A DNA stretch of 64,000 bases from Comamonadaceae bacterium. Lineage in GTDB: Bacteria; Pseudomonadota; Gammaproteobacteria; Burkholderiales; Burkholderiaceae_C. Below, in pieces: positions 1 through 7,858 of this stretch (its first letter is position 1; every line of letters starts with the position of its first letter). The position numbers and the translations under genes are program-made. The notes beneath the pieces are model-generated. The model was given only the letters and a program-made list of their open reading frames with translations. It did no database searches and was not told the origin of the DNA. The DNA is taken from positions 35,027 through 99,026 of the forward strand of contig JAAFIW010000017.1 of assembly GCA_013297875.1 (NCBI GenBank), written 5' to 3'.

Positions 1-1
1 T

Positions 2-1540
2 GGCACTGCCACGGTGACCCAGGACTACAAAATCCCGCAGACCTGGACAGCCACCTACGACAACCGCAACCGTTTAACAGGCTTCACCCGCGCAGGCTCT
101 GAAACCCGCTACACCTACGACGCCAACAGCAACCGCCTGAGCGCCATCGACAAAACCATCAGCGACACCAACGGCAATGGCACCTTTGACGTACCCGACA
201 CAGCCCTGACCACCAGCCAGACCCTGACCATCCAGCCCACCAGCAACCGCTTGCTCGGCTTTGCCCAAACCATCACCAACGTCAGAGGCACCCAAACCCT
301 GAGCACCACCGCCGCCAGCGTCACCTACTCAATTGATGCCAACGGCAACTTGACCAGCGACGGCCTGCGAACCTTCGAATACGACGAATCCAACCGCCTG
401 GCCAAAGTCAAGATATTGAAAGACGGCGAAGCCGCCAGCATCAAGTATTTGTACAACGCCCTGGGCCAGCAAGTCTTCAAAAGCGAGCCCAAGCCAGATC
501 AACTACTACCCAACCAGACCGAGCTGGGCACCAGCTTCATCACCTGGCTGAAGAACAACTTCGGCTGGCTGTATGCGCAAGCGCAGACGGATGCGAGTTT
601 GGGCAGTGCGTATGTGTATGCGGATGGGCAATTGCCGAGCTGGGCCGTGCTGGGGGAATACGACAACGGATCAGCCAGCGGCACGGGAAGAACCGAATAC
701 ATCTGGCTGCCGACGGAAGATGGCAGCGCAATACCAGTCGGCATGTTCAGAAATAGCAAGTTCTTTGCGATTCACCCGGATCACCTGGGCACGCCCCGCT
801 TGATGACGGACAGCACCAACAAGGTCGTGTGGCAATGGGCTTATTCGGGGTTTGGGAATAACAAACCGATGGGGGTGTTGAAGCCGACGACCAGTGCGAC
901 GAGTGCGTTTACCAATCAACCGGTGTTGCTGTCTGCGCCTGCTGCTGCGGCGGTGCTTGACCTGCGGTTTCCGGGGCAGATGGCGGATGAGGAGACGGGA
1001 CTCTTCTACAACTACTTCAGGAGTTACATGCCGAGCCAAGCAAGGTATGGCCAAAACGACCCTATCGGCCTCGATGGCGGCGCGAATCGGTTCATCTATG
1101 CAAGTGCAGATGGAATCAATAAATTTGATCCGTGGGGTCTAGAAACCTGTCTGCTTACGACGGTTGGTCCAGGCGGCATTCGAGATCACGCCGCAGTGTT
1201 CACCTCGCGCGGCGCTGGCAAAGGTAAGCCCGCGATATACGACCCCGCTGGTGCATTTAGCGCGGCAAACAAAGGCGGCAGTGGTGACATCGTTACTGGT
1301 AGCGCGGCCAGCATGCAGAAGTTCCGGGACTTCCACAAGTCACAGCCAGTTGAGACAACCTGCAAAAACACCTCTCAGGCTGAAGAGGAAAGCATCATTG
1401 ACAAAGCGTCCGAACTCCCGTCGGCTGCGCCATTTCAGTGTGCCGTTCGCAGTTCTGAGGCATTGAGCGGGCATCCGTCCTTTCCCAACGTCAAGCCGGG
1501 AACGTTCTGGCCAGGCAACTTGCAGCGCCAACTGAAGTAA
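2..1540 (+). CDS. Rhs/YD-repeat polymorphic toxin, C-terminal part (5' end outside window)
   Basis: The frame is open to the left edge, so this is the 3' end of a larger Rhs protein. YD-type repeats are visible (for example YDNRNRLTGFTRAG, YTYDANSNR, FEYDESNRLAKV). They are followed by the Rhs core with GLFYNYFRSYMPSQARYGQNDP and the terminal DPWGLE near residue 375. About 133 variable residues follow, the usual position of the toxin domain in Rhs proteins. This tip has H392 in RDHAAVF, an IYDPAGAF segment and C476 in FQCAVRSSEAL. The His-before-Cys order suggests a circularly permuted papain/NlpC-like hydrolase, but that is only an inference. A small membrane-protein gene begins 4 bp after the stop, as expected for an immunity gene. 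A decayed copy of the same core lies at 3.2-3.75 kb. Confidence 0.88.
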   Translation, partial: GTATVTQDYKIPQTWTATYDNRNRLTGFTRAGSETRYTYDANSNRLSAIDKTISDTNGNGTFDVPDTALTTSQTLTIQPTSNRLLGFAQTITNVRGTQTLSTTAASVTYSIDANGNLTSDGLRTFEYDESNRLAKVKILKDGEAASIKYLYNALGQQVFKSEPKPDQLLPNQTELGTSFITWLKNNFGWLYAQAQTDASLGSAYVYADGQLPSWAVLGEYDNGSASGTGRTEYIWLPTEDGSAIPVGMFRNSKFFAIHPDHLGTPRLMTDSTNKVVWQWAYSGFGNNKPMGVLKPTTSATSAFTNQPVLLSAPAAAAVLDLRFPGQMADEETGLFYNYFRSYMPSQARYGQNDPIGLDGGANRFIYASADGINKFDPWGLETCLLTTVGPGGIRDHAAVFTSRGAGKGKPAIYDPAGAFSAANKGGSGDIVTGSAASMQKFRDFHKSQPVETTCKNTSQAEEESIIDKASELPSAAPFQCAVRSSEALSGHPSFPNVKPGTFWPGNLQRQLK

Positions 1541-1544
1541 AGCC

Positions 1545-1892
1545 GTGGATATAACCTTGGAAAGTGCGGCGGTCTACCTGTTTGGTCTTGTTGGCTTCGC
1601 TGCGGTTGGTCTCTTACCGTATCGATCCTGGTTGCTGATGTTCGACGTAGCAAAGAGTCAGGTGCCGCAAGTGCGAAAGCGCTCTGTGTTTGTCATCGCG
1701 GCGCTGGTCTGTGCAGTTGCGCTGTGGGGCGATCTTCAGATCGGAAGCCGAGTCTTTGGTTGCCTCACAGCTGCTTACTGTGGGCCGGGTGCTGCCAGTG
1801 GCTGGGGATATCTTGCGATGCTCGGTGTCGTCTATGTTGTCTTTGAAGCGGCGAGCTATCTGTTGCGAAAGGCCTCGCTCCTAATTAAATAG
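1545..1892 (+). CDS. Putative immunity protein of the Rhs toxin, small integral membrane protein
   Basis: This is a 115-residue protein starting with GTG four bases after the Rhs stop, so the two are almost certainly co-transcribed. It has three hydrophobic stretches: about residues 8-27 (AVYLFGLVGFAAVGLLPY), 47-62 (FVIAALVCAVALWGDL) and 85-107 (WGYLAMLGVVYVVFEAASYL). I do not recognise a family. Its position directly after a variable toxin tip is the classic place for an immunity gene, and an inner-membrane immunity protein would suit a toxin acting in the periplasm or envelope. The stop codon TAG lies inside a copy of the TAGCTGCT interspersed repeat, so the present C-terminus may have been set by repeat insertion. 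Confidence 0.6.
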   Translation: MDITLESAAVYLFGLVGFAAVGLLPYRSWLLMFDVAKSQVPQVRKRSVFVIAALVCAVALWGDLQIGSRVFGCLTAAYCGPGAASGWGYLAMLGVVYVVFEAASYLLRKASLLIK

Positions 1893-1930
1893 CTGCTCCA
1901 GCAATTAATCCCTGGGCTACTGACCGGTTT
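1885..1930 (+). repeat. Interspersed TAGCTGCT repeat, copy 1
   Basis: It reads AATAGCTGCTCCAGCAATTAA followed by TCCCTGGGCTA, close to copy 2 at 2870-2930. It supplies the stop codon of the preceding small membrane-protein gene. Confidence 0.6.
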
Positions 1931-1953
1931 AATCCCAAATCGACGTTCCCGCA

Positions 1954-2571
1954 TCAACCCTTCCGGCCCTTAGCCGCAGCCTTCCCATCCGCATCCTTAC
2001 CCTCTTTCGGATGCACAAACCCAATGGGCCGCTTGTGCGGCTCGGGCGGTGTCTTCAGCTCCTTCAACTCCTCAAACACCCGGCGCAGCGCCGCCCGCGT
2101 GTTGCGGCTAAACATGTCGTGCTGCATAGCCAGCGATTCCGTCTTGTCCTCCAGCTCAGCCAGCCGCTGAGCCAGCTCCTGATGCGTTGCAGCCAGCTCA
2201 CGCAGCCTGACAAACGCCCGCACCACATACACCGACACTGCCACCGCACGCGGTGAGTTGAGCAACGTGGCGGCCATGATGGCGCCGTGCTCGGTGAACG
2301 CATAGGGCAGGTACTTGCGGTGCTGCCCCCGCCCGGTCTTTAAGGTCGCAAATTGCGACCTTAAAGAAGCCTGCTCATCGGCAGTGAGCTGAAACATGAA
2401 GTCAGCCGGAAAACGCACCAGGTTGCGCTTGAAGGCCTCGTTAAAACGCTTGGTCTCTACCTCGTACAGCGCTGCCATGTCGTAATCCAGAATCACCCGC
2501 TGGCCGCGCAGCGTGGCAATGCTCAGGGAAATGCTTTGCACCGCTGGCGCGGGCACATCACCCGCGCTCAT
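1954..2571 (-). CDS. ORF6N-domain protein
   Basis: The 205-residue reading starts at MSAGDVPAPAVQ. The ORF6N domain begins near residue 15 (LSIATLRGQRVILDYDMAAL) and continues through LYEVETKRFNEAFKRNLVRF and PADFMFQLTADE. Next come AFTEHGAIMAATLL and a predicted coiled coil (LRELAATHQELAQRLAELED). The tail is basic (PKEGKDADGKAAAKGRKG). ORF6N proteins are phage-type DNA-binding proteins that also occur as stand-alone bacterial chromosomal genes. The frame stays open upstream through a regulator remnant, so a longer fusion product is possible, but the family normally starts here. It lies convergent to the Rhs immunity gene in an accessory region. Confidence 0.8.
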   Translation of the reverse strand: MSAGDVPAPAVQSISLSIATLRGQRVILDYDMAALYEVETKRFNEAFKRNLVRFPADFMFQLTADEQASLRSQFATLKTGRGQHRKYLPYAFTEHGAIMAATLLNSPRAVAVSVYVVRAFVRLRELAATHQELAQRLAELEDKTESLAMQHDMFSRNTRAALRRVFEELKELKTPPEPHKRPIGFVHPKEGKDADGKAAAKGRKG

Positions 2572-2658
2572 CGCGCAGCCTGCGCTACGCGCTTGGCCGG
2601 CACCTTGGCAGGGGGAGCCTTGGCAGCCACCGCCCAGCTTAGCCGTGGCACGAGAGAC

Positions 2659-2793
2659 ATCCCAGCGGCGCGTTTGGTACTTGATGATCAAACTCTCCAG
2701 CACCTCTTTCACCACCGCCTGCTCCTCGGGCGGCAACTGATCAATGGCCTCGAACTGCAAGCGCAAATCCTCGGACGGGTCGCGCTCTGTTGC
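2659..2793 (-). pseudogene. C-terminal remnant of an XRE-family regulator, in frame with the ORF6N gene
   Basis: Translation gives LRLQFEAIDQLPPEEQAVVK, then EVLESLIIKYQTRRW. I recognise this as the typical C-terminal helix segment of small XRE/HTH regulators. No helix-turn-helix domain is present upstream. There the frame runs into an interspersed repeat and a duplicated stretch (ATCAAACAGCCAGGGGTC occurs twice at about 2818-2838). The remnant is continuous in frame with the ORF6N gene through a low-complexity joint (GGGCQGSPCQGAGQARSAG). Confidence 0.55.
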
Positions 2794-2869
2794 CTCAACA
2801 CAAACAGCCAGGGGTCTATCAAACAGCCAGGGGTCAGGTCTTGAAATATTAAATTCAATTTGCCTAATC

Positions 2870-2930
2870 GCTCTTAATTCAATAGCTGCCCCAGCAATCA
2901 ATCCCTGGGCTAGCGCCCGGTTTGCCCTAA
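2870..2930 (+). repeat. Interspersed TAGCTGCT repeat, copy 2
   Basis: The core AATAGCTGCCCCAGCAATCA is followed by ATCCCTGGGCTAGCGCCCGG. It is nearly the same as copy 1, including the CCGGTTT end. Confidence 0.6.
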
Positions 2931-3150
2931 AACTGGATGACCCTATGCCGTTTGACGGCATCGGGAATGCGGGTCTAGTCTTTCAACATCGCATTCACCA
3001 GACCGCCCAATCCGAGCGTTGCTCCATCGCTTGCACAACCCGCCATTCAGCAGGCAAACTCTCCCGGTGCGCGCAACCAGTCTGCCCCCAACCCGCCCGG
3101 CAAGGCATCAATTGCCGTTGTACCCAGCCGTTTGCAAGCAAAACAAGCCT

Positions 3151-3196
3151 CCGGCCCAGAGATTCATTGCTCAAGCAGCTACTGAATCCATAGCGG
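3151..3196 (-). repeat. Interspersed repeat, copy 3 (reverse orientation)
   Basis: The + strand reads GGCCCAGAGATTCATTGCTC then AAGCAGCTACTGAATCCATAG, the reverse complement of the TAGCTGCTTGAGCAAT core. It sits at the left edge of the decayed Rhs copy. A similar stretch with the same CCCAGAGA(C/T)TCATTGCTCAAG wording is at 29251-29294. From 2962 to here I see no gene. Confidence 0.6.
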
Positions 3197-3204
3197 TAAG
3201 CACT

Positions 3205-3745
3205 ACCCACACCTGGGCCACCACCTACGACAACCGCAACCGCCTGACCGGCTTTACCCGCGCAGGCTCCGAGACCCACTTTCAGTACAACTCCAACAGC
3301 AACCGTCTCACATCAATCGACAAAACCACCAGCGACACCAACGCCAACGGCAGCTACGACCTGCCCGACACGGCGCTTACCACCAGCCAGACCACCACCC
3401 TGGCGGCCACCAGCATTTGTCCACCAGCGCATCCAGCGTCACCTACAGCCTGGACGCAGCAGGCAACCTGACCAGCGACGGCCTACGCACCTTCGAATAC
3501 GACGAATCCAGGAATTCAGAAACCGACGCCGAGTGCGACGGCAGCATTTACGAATCAAGCTGTGTTGCTGTCTGCGCCTGCGGTGGCTGCGGTGCTTGAC
3601 GTGCGGTTTCGGGGGCAGACGGCGGATTGTTTTACAACCACTTGCGAAGTTATAGGCCAGCGGATGGGAGGTACAGCCAACTCGATTCGCTGGGACTGGC
3701 TTCAGGGTGGAATGGATTCGGGGACAAACCCCGCTTGGACAGGCT
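3205..3745 (+). pseudogene. Decayed Rhs copy (frameshift plus internal deletion)
   Basis: From 3205 it encodes TWATTYDNRNRLTGFTRAGS and related YD repeats almost identical to the intact Rhs gene at the left edge. The frame breaks near 3416, where LAATSI is followed by sequence readable only in another frame (SASSVTYSLDAAGNLTSDG). At about 3510 the text jumps from YDESR directly to the region equivalent to bp 877 of the first copy, a deletion of roughly 490 bp. The core end (LFYNHLRSYRPADGRYSQLD) is again in a different frame and the DEETG codons are missing. No toxin tip remains. It is a duplicate or displaced Rhs cassette that has lost function. Confidence 0.85.
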
Positions 3746-3905
3746 GCGCCTGTTGTGGCGGCGCAGCCTGCGCCGCACAGTTCCTGGCCACCTGACGCGC
3801 TACGGCGCGTGGGGTGTTAGCTTGTGCGGACCCGTGCCACACTGCGCTGCCGCTGTTTTAATTTCCTGGCTTTGGCAACGCCATCCATCTATTCGGAGCG
3901 CACAC

Positions 3906-4592
3906 ATGATCGAGTTCTATTTCCATCCGTCGCCAAATCCCATGAAGGTTGCGCTTTACCTGGAGGAAACCGGCGAGTCCTATGTGTCGGTGCCGATCGA
4001 CACACGCACTGGCGAACAGCACAGCGATGCATTCAAGGCCATCAATCCCAACGCAAAAACCCCTGCCATGCGCGATGGCGAGATTCGCGTGTTCGACAGC
4101 ACCGCCATGCTGCTGTACCTGGCTGAAAAAACGGGCAAATTTACTGCTGCGAACACGCCCGCTGCACGGGCTGAAATGTTGTCATGGCTGATGTTTGTGG
4201 CCACAGGCATTGGACCCTACTGCGGTCAGGCGGTGCACTTCAAACACTTCGCGCCCGAACCCAAGGCGTACGCCGTCAACCGCTACGACTTTGAAGCCTG
4301 GCGTCACTGGAACCTCATCAACGACCAGTTGGCCAAGCACCCCTACATGCTGGACGACGCGTACACACTGGTTGACATGGCTGTGTGGGGCTGGGCGCGG
4401 GCGATTCCATTCGTGCTGGGTGCCGATGCATGGGAGAAGCTGCCGCACGTCAAGCGGCTGCTGGATGAAATCAACGCGCGTCCAGCCGCCCAACGGGCCG
4501 AGGCCCTCAAGGCCAAATTTACCTTCAAGGCTGAAGTGGACGACGACGCGCGCAAGGTGCTGTTCCCGCAAAACGCGCGCTTGGCTACCTGA
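3906..4592 (+). CDS. Glutathione S-transferase family protein
   Basis: The 228-residue protein starts MIEFYFHPSPNPMKVALYLE, a GST N-terminal thioredoxin fold, and is followed by INPNAKTPAMRDGE with the cis-Pro and STAMLLYLAEKTG. The C-terminal helical domain includes FEAWRHWNLINDQLAKHPYM and YTLVDMAVWGWARAIPFVLG. It resembles the YfcG/YghU-type bacterial GSTs, which act in glutathione-dependent detoxification or disulfide reduction. I chose the internal ATG because the longer frame upstream runs into Rhs remnant sequence. A MITE-like element begins at the stop codon itself. Confidence 0.88.
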   Translation: MIEFYFHPSPNPMKVALYLEETGESYVSVPIDTRTGEQHSDAFKAINPNAKTPAMRDGEIRVFDSTAMLLYLAEKTGKFTAANTPAARAEMLSWLMFVATGIGPYCGQAVHFKHFAPEPKAYAVNRYDFEAWRHWNLINDQLAKHPYMLDDAYTLVDMAVWGWARAIPFVLGADAWEKLPHVKRLLDEINARPAAQRAEALKAKFTFKAEVDDDARKVLFPQNARLAT

Positions 4593-4755
4593 GGAACCTC
4601 TGCAAAACCCCTGACGGCCAGCCCAGACGCAGCCTCGGGCGCATCGCAGCGTTGAAAAACTCACCAATAGTCAAACTATTGGTTTCATTTTTCGCCTTGC
4701 GCTGCATCCCGATCTGCATTCGCGCTGACTCGCCAGAGGTTATGCAGAGGTTCCC
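4592..4755. mobile_element. MITE-like element, copy 1
   Basis: It is bounded by inverted ends GGAACCTCTGCA (4593-4604) and TGCAGAGGTTCC (4743-4754). The centre carries CCAATAGTCAAACTATTGG, a perfect hairpin. There is no ORF. A second copy at 10414-10589 has the same ends and a comparable central hairpin. The left end overlaps the last base of the GST stop codon. Confidence 0.8.
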
Positions 4756-4829
4756 TAAGACCCCAGCACGAACCAAAACGACACGAACCGAAATACCCGA
4801 ACCTGAACACCCCAACCCGGAAACTCACC

Positions 4830-4913
4830 ATGATCGATCTGTATTACTGGACCACGGTTGACGAAAAATCCACAGGCGTCCTGTTGGATCAGGATGCAGG
4901 TAGCGTGTTATGA
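4830..4913 (+). pseudogene. Short remnant of a second GST gene start
   Basis: ATG at 4830 encodes MIDLYYWTTVDEKSTGVLLD and stops 7 codons later in the TGA that overlaps the next gene's ATG. The opening MIDLYYWTT matches the usual beginning of YfcG/YghU-type glutathione transferases as I know them, after which similarity ends. It is either a decayed GST or a short leader peptide translationally coupled to the dehalogenase. Confidence 0.45.
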
Positions 4914-5605
4914 CTATCCGAGCGGTTGTTTTTGATGCCTATGGCACCTTGTTTGATGTGTATTCAATTGGCGCATTGGCAGACAAGCTCTATCCAGGTC
5001 AGGGTGTTGCCATCTCCGTCATCTGGCGCGACAAGCAAATCGAATACACGCGCTTGATCACCCTGTCTGACCCGCACGGCCCGTCTGGGAGCAAGCATTA
5101 CCAGTCGTTTTGGGACATCACCCGGCTGTCCTTGCAATACGCGCTGGCACGGTTGGGTCTGGTTCAGACGGCAACGCATGAACACGCCCTGATGGCGCAG
5201 TACGCCCAACTGGCCGCGTTTCCCGAAAACCTCGGTGTTTTGAAGACCCTGAAACACCAGGGCATAACAACCGCCATTTTGTCCAACGGCAGCCCCGAAA
5301 TGCTGCAGGCAGCAGTAGCGCATGCGGGTATGGCAGATCTGCTCAACCATGTCCTATCGGTGGACAGCGTGCGCTTGTTCAAGACCTCACCCGAGAGTTA
5401 TGGCTTGGTGCAACAACACATACCGGTGCCAACCCAGGACATTCTGTTTGTGTCCAGCAATGCCTGGGATGCATTGGGTGCCACCTGGTTCGGATTTCAG
5501 ACGCTGTGGATCAACCGGCAGAACCTGCCCCCGGAAACACTCGGGCCTGCGCCTACCTATGTGGGGACGCAATTGGGTCGGGTTCTGGAGATTGTCCAGC
5601 CATGA
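4910..5605 (+). CDS. Haloacid dehalogenase, type II (HAD superfamily)
   Basis: This 231-residue protein fits the (S)-2-haloacid dehalogenase family, which hydrolyses 2-haloalkanoates to 2-hydroxy acids. HAD motif I is VVFDAYGTLFDVYS with the nucleophile D9. Motif II is ILSNGSPEM and the motif III lysine is in RLFKTSPESYGLVQ. The C-terminal motif is FVSSNAWDALGATWFGF, typical of type II enzymes. The ATG overlaps the stop of the preceding 27-codon remnant (TTATGA), suggesting translational coupling. The true substrate cannot be told from sequence. Confidence 0.88.
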   Translation: MTIRAVVFDAYGTLFDVYSIGALADKLYPGQGVAISVIWRDKQIEYTRLITLSDPHGPSGSKHYQSFWDITRLSLQYALARLGLVQTATHEHALMAQYAQLAAFPENLGVLKTLKHQGITTAILSNGSPEMLQAAVAHAGMADLLNHVLSVDSVRLFKTSPESYGLVQQHIPVPTQDILFVSSNAWDALGATWFGFQTLWINRQNLPPETLGPAPTYVGTQLGRVLEIVQP

Positions 5606-5676
5606 TGCGGGTTGACATCAGCTCCGGTGCCGATTGCCCCAATACCGGTAGCGGCCGCCGCAGGCCGACCTGCAGG

Positions 5677-5763
5677 CAAGCGCAGCGCAGGTAAGCCTGC
5701 TCTGGGCCTTGCCAGCCCACACCATGACGGCCCACTTGGGCGAGTCCAACCGCTGTTTCTAGG
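5677..5763 (+). repeat. Repeat shared with the element at 28.5 kb (one end only)
   Basis: It reads CCTGCTCTGGGCCTTGCCAG, then CCCACTTGGGCGAGTCCAAC, ending CAACCGCTGTTTCTAGG. In reverse complement this is nearly the same as 28524-28612, where it forms one end of an element with perfect 17-bp inverted ends. Here only one end is present, so this is probably a relic. Confidence 0.65.
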
Positions 5764-5823
5764 ATGAATGGTTCTGCCGATGCGATGGCAAACGCTGCCC
5801 GTCGTGCGACCCGTCGTGATTGA

Positions 5824-6282
5824 CTACTTCGCCTCACCCAGCGCCTTGGCCAGGCCCGCGGTTTCTTCGCAACTGGCGCACACGGTTTGCAGGCGGGTCA
5901 GCTGGGCTTGGGCTTTGTCTTTCTGGCCGCTCTTGAGGTAGGCAATGCCCGAGTAGTTCAGCGCGCCTTTGTGGTTGGGGTCGAGTGCCAGGGCTTTGCC
6001 GTAGGCGTCAAAGGCCTGCTCGTAGCGATCCAGCCAGCGGTATGAAAAACCCAGGTAGTTGTAGGCGTCGGCGTTCTTGGGGTCTTTGGCGACCACCTTG
6101 CTGAAGCTGTCGACGGCTTGTTGCCAGTTCTTGGCATCAACAGCGGCTTTGCCGACTTTGAAATCGTCGACCTGTGCATTGCGTACCGGGGTGGTTTCAG
6201 TGTCGGCGGCAAAGCTGGGGCTGGCGCTGAGGGTGACCCAGGCGGCGCAGACCACGAGGTGTTTGAACGTGAAAGTAGACAT
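5824..6282 (-). CDS. Secreted tetratricopeptide-repeat protein
   Basis: The 152-residue protein has an N-terminal signal peptide (HLVVCAAWVTLSASPSFAAD, cleavage after the SFA-A region). At least two TPR motifs follow (AVDAKNWQQAVDSFSKVVAK, DAYNYLGFSYRWLDRYEQAF) plus a third, DPNHKGALNYSGIAYLKSGQ. TPR units bind other proteins; no enzymatic domain is visible. The internal ATG is chosen because AAGGAG lies six bases upstream and the signal peptide begins there. It is followed downstream on the same strand by nothing nearer than the repeat at 5.7 kb, and a 177-bp gap separates it from the anti-sigma gene. Confidence 0.85.
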   Translation of the reverse strand: MSTFTFKHLVVCAAWVTLSASPSFAADTETTPVRNAQVDDFKVGKAAVDAKNWQQAVDSFSKVVAKDPKNADAYNYLGFSYRWLDRYEQAFDAYGKALALDPNHKGALNYSGIAYLKSGQKDKAQAQLTRLQTVCASCEETAGLAKALGEAK

Positions 6283-6459
6283 GGAAAACTCCTTCAAGGG
6301 TTGAACAACATGCGTGAACGCCACGCATACCTTGAAGACGAAGGGGGTGAGAAATTGGATGCGGGGGCATGGGCCCCGAACGCGCACAACCCCGTCAGAA
6401 GCCGCAGAAACGAGAATTTCTTGGCAACTTCTGCGTTTGCGGCGTCCGTATCCCGCTGC

Positions 6460-7212
6460 TCACCACAGCTTGGCGCAATTGCCCCGGAGTACGACCTCGG
6501 CGCTGGGTGCCGCAGGGTTGGCGCTGGTTTCCTGGGTCACGATCAATTGCGTGACTTTTGACAGCAACTTTTCCGAGGTGTCGGGCAGTTGCGACGTGGC
6601 CGAGCCTTTGGCGGGCAGGGTGCCCAGCGCAAAGGCGGGGCCTTGCGGGGGCACGGCCCACAGCAGGTAATACTGTTGCGGTCGCGGGGGTGCCAGCGGG
6701 CCAATGAGCTTGATGGTCATGGTTTTGCCCTGGCGCAGCGAGCTGACCAGCACCTTGCCTTGGCCTTGTGCATCGGTGAGCAGCCCCACATAGCTTTGCG
6801 GCAGCTTCTCACCGCTGCGCATGGCGATCTGGTCTGTAGAGATAAAAGTGGCGGGAGCCCATAGAAAGACTGCTACAGCCGCTATCAATCCAGTAGCAAT
6901 TCCGCTCAATCCCCAGGCTGCGGGGCGCAGCCAGCCCAGCCATCCGCTGGCGGTTGAGGCGCCGGCTGCGGTGGCACCGGCCTGTGCCACCGTGCGCTGC
7001 GCGATGCGCTGCCACACCTGTGGCGAGGGCTGCTGCGGTGCCACCACCTGGCCCAAACCACCCAGACCTTGCTCCCATTGGTGCACGGCCAGCCGCAGGT
7101 CGGCACGCTGCCCCAGCAGGTGCTCAAAGCGCCGCCGGGCACCGCCGTGCAGGGTGCCCAGCACATATTGCGAAGCCAGGTGCTCAACCAGCTGGGGGTG
7201 GCTGTATCTCAT
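6460..7212 (-). CDS. Anti-sigma K factor (RskA-type)
   Basis: The 250-residue protein starts MRYSHPQLVEHLASQYVLGT, a cytoplasmic zinc-finger-like anti-sigma segment without clear His/Cys zinc ligands. It has one membrane helix (about 110-130, SGIATGLIAAVAVFLWAP) and an RskA-type extracytoplasmic domain (LPQSYVGLLTDAQGQGKVLV, YYLLWAVPPQGPAFALGTLP). RskA proteins hold the partner ECF sigma factor inactive at the membrane until released by proteolysis. The start ATG overlaps the sigma stop (ATGA), so the pair is translationally coupled. A degenerate interspersed repeat lies within the membrane-segment codons. Confidence 0.87.
   Translation of the reverse strand: MRYSHPQLVEHLASQYVLGTLHGGARRRFEHLLGQRADLRLAVHQWEQGLGGLGQVVAPQQPSPQVWQRIAQRTVAQAGATAAGASTASGWLGWLRPAAWGLSGIATGLIAAVAVFLWAPATFISTDQIAMRSGEKLPQSYVGLLTDAQGQGKVLVSSLRQGKTMTIKLIGPLAPPRPQQYYLLWAVPPQGPAFALGTLPAKGSATSQLPDTSEKLLSKVTQLIVTQETSANPAAPSAEVVLRGNCAKLW
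6855..6900 (-). repeat. Degenerate interspersed repeat inside the anti-sigma gene
   Basis: The + strand reads GCCCATAGAAAGACTGCTAC then AGCCGCTATCAATCCAGTAGC. Its reverse complement follows the general layout GCTAC-ATAGC(G)GCTG-AGCAG-TATGGGC. It codes for IATGLIAAVAVFLWA in the membrane helix. The match is weaker than in other copies. Confidence 0.35.
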
Positions 7213-7838
7213 ACGGCAGTCTGCCCGTCCAGACAGCTTTTGAGCTTGTCCAGTCCGCGGCGAATCCAGGCTTTTACCGAGCCCAGCGGTGCGCCCATTT
7301 GCGCGGCCACTTCGGTGTGCGTCAGGCCCTGGTAGTAGGCCAGCGCCAGGCTTTGCCGATGGCTCGCGTACAGGCTGGCCATGCACTGCTCCACCTGCAG
7401 CGCCCGGCTCGCCTGGGTCAGCAGATCCAGCGGGCTGGCCGCAACGTCGTAGCCAGTGAGGTCTGCGTCCTCTTCCAGCCCCACGGCGTCCAGGCTGCCT
7501 GTATCGGCATCAGCGCCCAGCATCGTGTCTTCTTTCAGCCGGGCGCGGCTGCGCAGGGCGTCTAGTGTCTTGTTGCGCACCACGGCAATCAGCCAGGCCA
7601 TGGCCTGGCCGTCCTGGCCCTGGTCAGGTTGGCCCAATTGGTAGCTACCGGCACTTTTCCAGATTCGCACAAACGCCTCTTGCAACACATCTTCCGCCGC
7701 ATGGTGGTTGTTCAACATACGACAAGCCAGGCCAAACAGATGCGTGTGGGTGCGCTCGTACAGCTGGGCAAAGCAGGCTGCGTCGCCGCGCGCGGTGGCA
7801 GCAATCAGCTGCGAGAGGTTGGCGGGGGCCGAGGGCAT
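7209..7838 (-). CDS. ECF RNA polymerase sigma factor (SigK/RpoE-like)
   Basis: The 209-residue protein has sigma region 2 (LYERTHTHLFGLACRMLNNH, HAAEDVLQEAFVRIWKSAGS). Region 4 follows (YASHRQSLALAYYQGLTHTE, VAAQMGAPLGSVKAWIRRGL) as the DNA-binding helix-turn-helix. It lacks regions 1.1 and 3, as expected for ECF sigma factors. The start MPSAPANLSQLIAATARGD is chosen because upstream codons overlap the pilin gene end. It is directly followed by its anti-sigma factor. The stimulus is unknown; the nearby peroxidase-type and envelope genes do not prove a regulon. Confidence 0.92.
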   Translation of the reverse strand: MPSAPANLSQLIAATARGDAACFAQLYERTHTHLFGLACRMLNNHHAAEDVLQEAFVRIWKSAGSYQLGQPDQGQDGQAMAWLIAVVRNKTLDALRSRARLKEDTMLGADADTGSLDAVGLEEDADLTGYDVAASPLDLLTQASRALQVEQCMASLYASHRQSLALAYYQGLTHTEVAAQMGAPLGSVKAWIRRGLDKLKSCLDGQTAV

Positions 7839-7858
7839 GCGGCGCGAGGATTGGCCGA

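Noticed and set aside
2744..3193. 149-residue ORF between the ORF6N gene and the Rhs remnant
   Set aside because: Translation runs through repeat copies 2 and 3 and has no recognisable domain.
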